From: Candidatus Rokuibacteriota bacterium
GTDB lineage: Bacteria > Methylomirabilota > Methylomirabilia > Rokubacteriales > CSP1-6
NCBI GenBank assembly: GCA_003220195.1
Contig: QHRT01000367.1
Coordinates: forward strand, 1 to 6,691
Reading direction: 5' to 3'
Length of the DNA stretch: 6,691 nucleotides
Shown: piece by piece, positions 1-5,651 of the stretch
Layout of the letters: each line of letters opens with the position of its first letter
How positions within the stretch are numbered: the first letter of the stretch is position 1
Translations under genes and position numbers: made by a program
Notes under the pieces: model-generated
Seen by the model: the letters and a program-made list of their open reading frames with translations, nothing else
Databases searched by the model: none
What the model was told of the DNA's origin: nothing

Positions 1-1
1 G

Positions 2-547
2 ACCGGCGGCGACGACGGCCTGCTCGACGTGTGGCCGCCGCCGACGCTGAAGTCGCCGGTAGCCTACTACTACTTCGCGCTGACCATCGTCGGCGTGAGG
101 CTGGCCGCGCTCCACACGATCGTCGATTCGCCGTTCGGATACGCGCTCAAGGCCGTGCGGGAGAATCCCCGTCGTGCTCGCTTCATCGGCGTGAACGTCC
201 GGCGCCACCAGCTCCTGACGTTCGGGCTGTCGGGCTTCTTCTCCGGGGTCGCCGGGGCGCTCTTCGCCTTCTACAACGGCAGCGTCTTTCCCGACTTCGC
301 GTACTTCACCAAGTCGTTCGAGCCGCTGGTGGTCGCGTTGCTCGGCGGCGTCCACTCGTTCTTCGGCCCGCTCGCCGGGGCCCTCGGCTTCAAGGTCCTC
401 GAGTGGCTCATCAGCCGGCAGTGGCCCGTGTACTGGCCGCTCTTTCTCGGCGGGATCGTGGTGATCGTCATCATCGTGCTGCCGCAAGGCTTCGTCGGTC
501 TGGTCGGAGGATGGAGATGGCGGCCGCGGCCAGCCGAGAAGGCCTAG
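2..547 (+). CDS. livM: LivM-type branched-chain amino acid ABC transporter permease, C-terminal part (5' truncated)
   Basis: Inner-membrane permease of the hydrophobic amino acid transport (HAAT) ABC family; it would pair with LivH and be driven by LivG/LivF. The reading frame is open from base 2, so only the last 181 residues are here (full LivM proteins are usually about 300-350). The fragment begins with TGGDDGL, the LivM TGG(S/D)DGL motif. It then has a hydrophobic segment (about residues 19-40), the cytoplasmic coupling loop with ALKAVRENP at about 48-56 (EAA-like loop contacting the ATPases), and further hydrophobic segments around LLTFGLSGFFSGVAGALF, EPLVVALLGGVHSFFGPLAGA and GGIVVIVIIVLPQGFVGL. 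The stop is TAG 545-547, and the end overlaps the next gene by 31 nt, typical of livM-livG pairs. Substrate cannot be read from this fragment: family members also import aromatic acids, urea and amides. Confidence 0.93.
   Translation, partial: TGGDDGLLDVWPPPTLKSPVAYYYFALTIVGVRLAALHTIVDSPFGYALKAVRENPRRARFIGVNVRRHQLLTFGLSGFFSGVAGALFAFYNGSVFPDFAYFTKSFEPLVVALLGGVHSFFGPLAGALGFKVLEWLISRQWPVYWPLFLGGIVVIVIIVLPQGFVGLVGGWRWRPRPAEKA
506..510 (+). promoter_or_regulatory. Ribosome binding site that selects the livG start
   Basis: GGAGG lies directly against an ATG at 511 (spacing 0) and six bases before a second in-frame ATG at 517. Only the 517 start has normal spacing, so 517 is preferred. Both lie inside the end of livM, so livG translation is probably coupled to livM. 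Confidence 0.6.
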
Positions 548-1296
548 TCCTCCAGACCGTCGGGCTCAAGAAGCATTTCGGCGGGGTCCAGGCCGTGAGC
601 GGCGTTGACCTCGCTGTCCCGCGAAGGGACGTCCGGGCGATCATCGGCCCGAACGGCGCGGGGAAGACCACGTTCTTCAACCTGATCACCGGCGACCTCC
701 CCCACGACTCGGGCACGATCTACTTCGACGGCGAGGAAGTGAGCGGGCTCGCGCCGCACGAGCTTTGCCGCCGCGGCATGGGACGGACGTTCCAGATCAC
801 GAGCATCTTCCGGCGGCTCACGGCGCTCGAGAACGTGCAGACCGCGTTCCTCGCGCATCACCGCCGGCAGTTCAATCTGTTCGCGCGCGCACGATCGCTC
901 TACCGCGACGAAGCGTTCTCGCTGCTCGATCGCGTCGGGCTCGCGGAGCAGGCGACGAAACCCAGTGGCATTCTCGCCCACGGCGATCAGCGACGACTCG
1001 AGCTCGCGATCGCGCTCGCCAGCGCCCCGCGGCTCCTGCTGCTCGACGAGCCGACGGCCGGCATGGCGCCACGCGAGCGCCACGAGATCATGGCGCTCGT
1101 CGCGCGGATCGCCGAGGACACCGGCCTCACGGTGGTGTTCACCGAGCACGACATGGACGTCGTCTTCGCGGTCGCCAAGCGCATCACCGTCCTCCACCAG
1201 GGCGCGGTGCTGGCGGAGGGCGCGCCGCTCGACGTCCGCGCCAATGCCGACGTCCAGCGCGTGTACCTCGGACACGACGGCGGGAGCGCGCGCTGA
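517..1296 (+). CDS. livG: LivG-type ABC transporter ATP-binding protein
   Basis: Cytoplasmic ATPase, one of the two that power a HAAT-family importer. From ATG 517 it has 259 residues, the usual LivG length (ATG 511 would give 261). Walker A GPNGAGKTT is at 44-52. The signature region is LAHGDQRRLE at about 153-162, the LivG form of LSGGQ. Walker B LLLLDEPTAGM has the catalytic pair D177-E178, and the H-loop TEHD has H211. The LivG-type stretch FQITSIFRRLTALENV follows Walker A, and the C-terminus ends in QRVYLG as usual for the family. It overlaps livM by 31 nt and shares one base with the livF start (TGATG at 1294-1298), so co-translation of the three transport genes is likely. All nucleotide-binding residues I can check are present. 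Assignment to LivG rather than LivF rests on the HGDQR signature and on H211. Confidence 0.95.
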   Translation: MAAAASREGLVLQTVGLKKHFGGVQAVSGVDLAVPRRDVRAIIGPNGAGKTTFFNLITGDLPHDSGTIYFDGEEVSGLAPHELCRRGMGRTFQITSIFRRLTALENVQTAFLAHHRRQFNLFARARSLYRDEAFSLLDRVGLAEQATKPSGILAHGDQRRLELAIALASAPRLLLLDEPTAGMAPRERHEIMALVARIAEDTGLTVVFTEHDMDVVFAVAKRITVLHQGAVLAEGAPLDVRANADVQRVYLGHDGGSAR

Positions 1297-2018
1297 TGGC
1301 GCTGCTCGAGTTGAGCCACGTCGACTCCTACTACGGCGACAGTCACATCCTCTTCGACCTGTCGCTCACGATCGAGGAAGGCGAGGTCGTGTGTCTCTTG
1401 GGCCGGAACGGCGCGGGCAAGACGACCACCGTCCGGAGCATCATGGGACTCACGCCGCCGCGGTCGGGACGGATCACGCTCGGCGGTCAGGATCTGGTCG
1501 GGCTGCCAGCGTTTCGGATCGCCCGCCTCGGGCTCGGGTTCGTGCCGGAGGACCGCCGGGTGTTTCCAAATCTGACGGTGCACGAGAACCTCGAGGTCGC
1601 ACGCCAGACGTGGGGCAACGGCGCCGCGCATCCCGTCGTGCGTCCATGGACGCACGACGCGGTGTTCGAGCTCTTCCCCGTCCTCCGCACGCGTCGGTCG
1701 CAGCTCGGCGGAACGCTGAGCGGCGGCGAGCAGCAGATGTTGACGATCGCCCGTACGCTGATGGGCAATCCGCGGATCCTCCTCCTCGACGAGCCGTCGG
1801 AGGGGCTCGCCCCCCTCGTCGTCGAGGCGCTCCGTCAGCAGCTCGGCCGCTTGAAGGAGACCGGCCTCACGCTGGTGCTGACCGAACAGAACGTGCGCTT
1901 CGTCAGCGAGCTGGGCGACCGTGTGTACATTCTCGAGAAGGGGATGGTCCGGTGGACGAGCTCGATGGCGGAGTTCCTCGACAACGCCGAGGTGCGACGG
2001 GCGTATCTCGCCGTGTGA
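1296..2018 (+). CDS. livF: LivF-type ABC transporter ATP-binding protein
   Basis: Second ATPase of the HAAT importer, 240 residues, forming a heterodimer with LivG at the membrane. Walker A GRNGAGKTT is at 36-44, the LivF hallmark FVPEDRRVFPNLTVHENL follows, the signature LSGGEQ is at 141-146, and Walker B LLLLDEP has D165-E166. The H-loop position holds Gln (TEQN, Q198) instead of His; this is normal for LivF. The start ATG overlaps the livG stop, with GGGAG at 1282-1286 nine bases upstream. The loop between HENL and ELFP is about five residues longer than in the E. coli protein (from memory). Part of it (residues 113-122, PVVRPWTHDA) is encoded by a perfect 26-bp palindrome listed separately. 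A 40-base gap follows before the oxidoreductase genes, with no visible terminator, so transport and enzyme genes are probably one transcript. Confidence 0.95.
   Translation: MALLELSHVDSYYGDSHILFDLSLTIEEGEVVCLLGRNGAGKTTTVRSIMGLTPPRSGRITLGGQDLVGLPAFRIARLGLGFVPEDRRVFPNLTVHENLEVARQTWGNGAAHPVVRPWTHDAVFELFPVLRTRRSQLGGTLSGGEQQMLTIARTLMGNPRILLLDEPSEGLAPLVVEALRQQLGRLKETGLTLVLTEQNVRFVSELGDRVYILEKGMVRWTSSMAEFLDNAEVRRAYLAV
1634..1659 (+). repeat. Perfect 26-bp palindrome inside livF
   Basis: The half-site cgtcgtgcgtcca is followed immediately by its exact reverse complement; the centre lies between 1646 and 1647 (core CCATGG). Imperfect pairing can continue outward to about 1629/1664. In mRNA it could form a hairpin with about 11 base pairs and a 4-base loop. 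It lies in the coding sequence of a variable loop of LivF and keeps the frame open. There is no T-run after it, so it is not a standard intrinsic terminator. Function unknown. Confidence 0.85.
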
Positions 2019-2044
2019 GTCGCCACCGCGCTCTTCGGACCATC

Positions 2045-2058
2045 GGGCGGAGATTCTC
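2045..2058 (+). promoter_or_regulatory. Ribosome binding site supporting the GTG start of the FAD subunit
   Basis: The sequence gggcggag at 2045-2052 contains GGAG ending six bases before GTG 2059. The protein reading MSFDFHEP from that GTG begins where members of this family normally begin, so the in-frame extension further upstream, which overlaps livF, is rejected. Confidence 0.6.
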
Positions 2059-2853
2059 GTGAGCTTCGATTTTCACGAACCGGCATCCATCGCGGAGGCG
2101 GTGGCTCTCGCGGCCCGCTTCGGGACGGAGGCCCGGTTCCTGGCGGGCGGAACCGATCTGCTCGTTCAGATCCGGCGCAAGAGAGTGGCGCCGCGCCACG
2201 TGGTGAGTCTGCACCGCGTGCCGGGGCTCGACACCATCGACGCCAACGGAGAGATTCGCCTGGGTGCGCTGGTCACTCACCGCGCGCTGGAGCGTGCTCC
2301 AGCGTTCCAGGGCGCGTTGCGCGCGCTCGTGGAGGGCGCCCGGGTCGTCGGCGGCCACCAGATCCGCAACGTCGGCACGGTGGGCGGCAACATCGTCAAC
2401 GCGTCGCCGGCCGCCGACGTCGTGCCGGTGCTGCTTGTGCTGGACGCCGCGGTGACCTGTGTCGGGCCGAATGGTGCGCGCGAGATGAAGCTCGACGAAT
2501 TCCTGCTGGGGCCCGGAGAGACTGCGCTGCGGCCGGACGAGTTGCTGACGAGCATCCGTTTCCCGGCGCCGGCCCTGCGCTCCGCCACCGGCTTCCTCAA
2601 GGCCGGGCGCCGGCGCGCCATGGAGATCTCCGTGGTCTGCGTCGCCGTGTGGCTCTCGCTCGATGGCGACGACCGCTGCGCCGGCGTTCGCATCTCGCTG
2701 GGCGCGGTGGGACCTCGCGCCCTGCGGAGCTGCGACAGGCCGGTCGAGTCGTCGCCGCGGACTGTCAGCCGATCACGGACGTCCGCGCATCGGCAGCCTA
2801 CCGGCGGCTTCTCGTGGAAACACTCGTTCCGCGCGCGCTCCGGACAGCGATGA
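2059..2853 (+). CDS. FAD-binding (medium) subunit of a molybdenum hydroxylase, CoxM/CutM-like, C-terminus frameshifted
   Basis: Electron-transfer subunit that carries FAD and passes electrons from the Fe-S subunit to an external acceptor; it would sit in a cytoplasmic heterotrimer, or dimer of trimers, with the next two products. As read it has 264 residues from GTG 2059. FAD-contact motifs are AGGTD at 29-33 and TVGGN at 107-111, followed by NASPAADVVPVLLVLDA. The C-terminal domain begins around residue 170 (GFLKAGRRRAMEISVVCVA) and is normal up to LGAVGPRALR (about 214-223). After that the frame encodes an unrelated Arg/Ser-rich tail to the stop at 2851-2853. The expected family ending is encoded in another frame just downstream, so the gene has a frameshift, probably with a short deletion, or the sequence has an error there. 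Both FAD motifs are upstream of the break; whether the product folds is unknown. Gene order medium-small-large matches coxMSL operons. Confidence 0.85.
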   Translation: MSFDFHEPASIAEAVALAARFGTEARFLAGGTDLLVQIRRKRVAPRHVVSLHRVPGLDTIDANGEIRLGALVTHRALERAPAFQGALRALVEGARVVGGHQIRNVGTVGGNIVNASPAADVVPVLLVLDAAVTCVGPNGAREMKLDEFLLGPGETALRPDELLTSIRFPAPALRSATGFLKAGRRRAMEISVVCVAVWLSLDGDDRCAGVRISLGAVGPRALRSCDRPVESSPRTVSRSRTSAHRQPTGGFSWKHSFRARSGQR

Positions 2854-2873
2854 AGCGGGCGCGGGGAGGGTAG
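2718..2873 (+). pseudogene. Displaced C-terminal coding remnant of the FAD subunit (frame 3)
   Basis: Reading from about 2718 in the frame one base back from the upstream gene gives PAELRQAGRVVAADCQ, then PITDVRASAAYRRLLVETLV and a short basic tail, stopping at TAG 2871-2873. The (P)I(T/S)DVRASAxYR block is the normal ending of CoxM-family FAD subunits, and codons in this frame end mostly in G or C. Its stop is three bases before the next start, which fits an originally continuous gene. Between the last good upstream residue (R223) and this block about 15 residues of the usual C-terminal domain appear to be missing. A deletion with length 1 modulo 3 would explain both the loss and the frame change. 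Confidence 0.72.
2863..2870 (+). promoter_or_regulatory. Strong ribosome binding site for the [2Fe-2S] subunit
   Basis: The sequence ggggaggg ends six bases before ATG 2877, an optimal arrangement. It lies downstream of the premature stop of the FAD subunit (2853), so the small subunit can probably still be translated despite the upstream frameshift. Confidence 0.65.
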
Positions 2874-2876
2874 AGA

Positions 2877-3371
2877 ATGTCCAGGATCGCGCTGGCGCTC
2901 ACGATCAACGGCCAGCGTCACGACGTGCTGACGGAAGCGCACCGCACGCTCCTGGACGTGCTTCGCGCTGACCTCGGCCTCACCGGGACGAAGGAGAACT
3001 GCCTCGAGGGGGAGTGTGGCGTCTGCACCGTGCTCCTGGACGGCATGGCCGTCGACTCGTGCCTTTTGCTGGCCGCGCAGTGTCAGGGACGCGAGATCGT
3101 CACGATCGAAGGTGTTTCCAGCCGCGGCGGGGACGACGTCCTCGCACGGGCATTCATCGACTGCGGGGCCGTGCAATGCGGGTACTGCATTCCGGGCATG
3201 ATCATCTCGGCCACGGCGTTTCTCGACGAGCATCCGAGCCCGAGTGAGGCCGAAGTGCGCGAGGCTCTCGCCGGCAACCTCTGTCGGTGCACGGGATACC
3301 AGAAGATCGTGGATGCGGTGCTGGCCGCGGGACGAACGTCAGGGACCGAAACTCGCGGGGATGCCCGATGA
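2877..3371 (+). CDS. [2Fe-2S] (small) subunit of a molybdenum hydroxylase, CoxS/CutS-like
   Basis: Carries two [2Fe-2S] clusters that relay electrons from the molybdenum centre to FAD. It has 164 residues, typical of the family. The N-terminal plant-ferredoxin-type cluster ligands are C42, C47, C50 and C62 (CLEGECGVC, then DSC). The C-terminal helical-domain cluster ligands are C101, C104, C136 and C138 (QCGYCIPGM and NLCRCTGYQ). All eight ligands are present. C69 and C96 are additional cysteines not expected to bind clusters. No signal peptide is visible, consistent with a cytoplasmic enzyme. The stop overlaps the large-subunit start by four bases (ATGA at 3368-3371), so the two are translationally coupled. 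The C-terminal tail after about residue 150 is short and not informative. Confidence 0.95.
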   Translation: MSRIALALTINGQRHDVLTEAHRTLLDVLRADLGLTGTKENCLEGECGVCTVLLDGMAVDSCLLLAAQCQGREIVTIEGVSSRGGDDVLARAFIDCGAVQCGYCIPGMIISATAFLDEHPSPSEAEVREALAGNLCRCTGYQKIVDAVLAAGRTSGTETRGDAR

Positions 3372-5650
3372 AGACCCGTGTCCTCGGCAAGAGCCTTCCG
3401 CGGTTCGACGCGCCGGGCAAGGTGACCGGGACATTGGTGTACGCCGCGGATTTCTCGCTGCCCGGCATGCTCGTCGGAAAGGTGTTCCGGAGCACGGAGG
3501 CCCACGCGCGTCTCGCGCATCTCGATACGACGCGCGCAAACGGCTTGCCCGGCGTGCGGGGGATCATCACCGCCGCCGACGTCCCCGATGTCCGGTACGG
3601 CGGCGCCGTGAAGGATGAGACGGTGCTCGCGCGCGACCGCGTCCGATATGTCGGCCAGCCGATCGCCGCGGTGGCCGCGACGACGCTCGAGGCCGCGGAG
3701 GCGGCGCTCGCCGCGATCGTGGCGACGTACGAACCGCTCACTCCGGTCTTCGATGTCGAGACCGCGACCGCGCCGGACGCTCCGCTCCTGCACCCGGACT
3801 GGCGCACGTACACCGCGATGCCGATCCTCCACCGCGAGGGCAACGTCTGCAATCGCGCCCGCATCGTCGCGGGCGACGTCGAGCGTGGCTTCGCGGAGGC
3901 CGACCGCATCTTCGAGCACCGGTTCCGGACCGCGATGGTCCATCAGGGATACACGGAGCCGCGAGCGGCGGTGGCCCAGTGGGACAGCGCGGGAACGGTC
4001 ACCGTGTGGTCCAACACGCAGCTTCCCTTCGAGATCCAGAACACGCTCGCCGAGATCCTCGCCATCGCTCCATCGAAGATTCGCGTCGTGGTCCCGGGGA
4101 TCGGCGGCGGGTTCGGCGGCAAGCTTCGCGTGGGCGTGGAGCACGTGGCGGCACTCCTCGCGAAGAGGGCGGGGCGTCCGGTCAAGGTCCTCACGACGGC
4201 GGAGGAGGAACTGACCGCCGCCTATCCACGTCAGGCAACGATCGTCGAGCTCAAGACGGGCGTCACGAGGGACGGCCGGATCACGGCGAAACACGGGCGC
4301 ATCTGGTTCGATACCGGCGCCTTTGCCGGGTCCGGTCCCGGAGTGGCGTCGGTCGCCACGCTCGTGCTCGCGGGGCCGTATCGCATTCCCAACCTCGACC
4401 TCGAAGGCCATGCGGTCTACACGAACAAGACGAACTGCGGATCGTTCCGTGCACCGTCGGGCCCGCAGTCGAACTTCGCCGTCGAGTCGCAGATGGACAT
4501 CATCGCGGACGCGCTCGGTCTCGATCCGCTGGACTTCCGCCTGAAGAACATCGTGCGCGAGGGCGACGAGGGGCCCACGGGCCAGGTGCTGAACGCTGTC
4601 GGGCTCGAGGAGTGTCTGGTGAAGGCGGCGGACGCGATCGGGTGGAACGATCGGCGCCCGGGCCGGTGGCGGGGCAAGGGCCTCGCGTGCGGGCGGTGGA
4701 CCACGACGGGTGGCTCGTCCGGCGTCTACGTGAAGATCAACACGGACGGCACGATCGCGTTGAACACGGGCGCCGCCGAGATCGGCACGGCCGCACTCAC
4801 CGGCGCGGCACAGGTGCTCGCCGAGGAGCTGAGCGTGGACCTGGAGGACATCAACGTCGTCTCCGCGGACACGTTCTCGACACCGTTCGATTTCGGCGCG
4901 CAGGGAAGTCGGACCGCCTTCGCGGTCGGCAATGCCTGTCGCGCGGCGGCGGTCGATTTGACCCGCCAGCTGTACGCGCTCGCCGCCCCGCACCTGGGCG
5001 TTGAACCCGAGGCGTGCGCCCTCAGAGACAAGCACGTCGTCGCGGACGGGAAGAGTCTGTCGCTCGCCGAGCTGGCGCGCCTTTCCCAGGCGACGGGCGG
5101 CGGCCTGATCGCGCACGGAACGTTCATCGCGCCGCCGACGCCCTACGACACCAAGCGGGTGGAGAGCCATGCCTATCCGGCGTTTCACTCGCCGAGCTTT
5201 CACGCCCACGCCGCCGAGGTTTCCGTCGACCCGGAGACCGGCGAGATCACCGTCGAGAACTACGTCGTCGCGCAGGACGTCGGCTTCGCCATGAACCCGA
5301 CGTACATCGAGGGACAGATCGAGGGCGGGGTGGCGCAGGGGCTCGGACAGGCGCTGTCGGAGGAGATCGTGTACGACGGGGGCCGCGTGCGGAACCCCAA
5401 TCTCACCGACTACAAGATGCCGACCACGCTCGACGTGCCACGCGTCCAGACGATCCTGGTTCAGCATCCGAGTCTCGTCGGGCCCTACGGCGCCAAGGGC
5501 GTCGGCGAGCCGCCGAACATCGAGCCACCGGCCACGGTCGCCAATGCGATCGCGGCGGCGACGGGCGTGCGGATCACGTCGCTGCCGATCACTGCGGAAA
5601 AAGTCGCGCTCGCGTTGCGTGACGTCACCGCCCGGTCTGCGGAGAGCTGA
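3368..5650 (+). CDS. Molybdopterin-binding catalytic (large) subunit, xanthine dehydrogenase/aldehyde oxidase family
   Basis: Catalytic subunit that binds the molybdenum-molybdopterin cytosine dinucleotide-type cofactor and hydroxylates or oxidises an unidentified substrate with oxygen from water. It has 760 residues, normal for bacterial CoxL-like subunits. The a/b hammerhead domain is about 18-130 (GKVTGTLVYAADF to the YVGQPIAAVAA region). Cofactor-domain motifs are GGGFGGK 246-252, CGSFRAPSGPQ 357-367, EIGTAALTG 471-479 and FGAQGSR 509-515. KGVGEPP near the C-terminus contains the conserved catalytic Glu, E714. In true (form I) CO dehydrogenase the active-site loop reads AYRCSFR. Here the aligned SFR is followed by Ala362, so the copper-binding Cys is absent and a CO dehydrogenase role is unlikely. 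The start is ATG 3368 with GGGGA at 3357-3361. Substrates of relatives include purines, nicotinate, aldehydes and aromatic acyl-CoAs; sequence alone does not choose between them. No XdhC/CoxD-type maturation gene is in the window. Confidence 0.93.
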   Translation: MKTRVLGKSLPRFDAPGKVTGTLVYAADFSLPGMLVGKVFRSTEAHARLAHLDTTRANGLPGVRGIITAADVPDVRYGGAVKDETVLARDRVRYVGQPIAAVAATTLEAAEAALAAIVATYEPLTPVFDVETATAPDAPLLHPDWRTYTAMPILHREGNVCNRARIVAGDVERGFAEADRIFEHRFRTAMVHQGYTEPRAAVAQWDSAGTVTVWSNTQLPFEIQNTLAEILAIAPSKIRVVVPGIGGGFGGKLRVGVEHVAALLAKRAGRPVKVLTTAEEELTAAYPRQATIVELKTGVTRDGRITAKHGRIWFDTGAFAGSGPGVASVATLVLAGPYRIPNLDLEGHAVYTNKTNCGSFRAPSGPQSNFAVESQMDIIADALGLDPLDFRLKNIVREGDEGPTGQVLNAVGLEECLVKAADAIGWNDRRPGRWRGKGLACGRWTTTGGSSGVYVKINTDGTIALNTGAAEIGTAALTGAAQVLAEELSVDLEDINVVSADTFSTPFDFGAQGSRTAFAVGNACRAAAVDLTRQLYALAAPHLGVEPEACALRDKHVVADGKSLSLAELARLSQATGGGLIAHGTFIAPPTPYDTKRVESHAYPAFHSPSFHAHAAEVSVDPETGEITVENYVVAQDVGFAMNPTYIEGQIEGGVAQGLGQALSEEIVYDGGRVRNPNLTDYKMPTTLDVPRVQTILVQHPSLVGPYGAKGVGEPPNIEPPATVANAIAAATGVRITSLPITAEKVALALRDVTARSAES

Positions 5651-5651
5651 G

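Noticed and set aside
765..1295. N-terminal extension of the livF frame upstream of ATG 1296
   Set aside because: That stretch is the livG gene read in another frame. The Arg/Pro-rich translation has no similarity to the family, and the protein from 1296 has the full expected length.
1881..1892. Gln instead of His in the H-loop of LivF (Q198)
   Set aside because: TEQN/VEQN is the normal form for LivF ATPases, so it is not a defect.
2019..2058. Promoter or terminator between livF and the FAD subunit gene
   Set aside because: The 40-base gap shows no clear -35/-10 pair, no stem followed by a T-run, and only a ribosome binding site near its end.
2285..2304. Inverted repeat of 9 bp with a 2-base centre (cgctggagc / gctccagcg) in the FAD subunit gene
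   Set aside because: Stems of this size are not rare by chance in several kilobases of G+C-rich coding DNA. It has no T-run and sits in ordinary conserved coding sequence.
2877..5650. Reading the small-large subunit pair as a CO dehydrogenase
   Set aside because: Gene order is coxMSL-like, but the large subunit lacks the AYRCSFR Cys and no coxDEF-type maturation genes are seen in the window.
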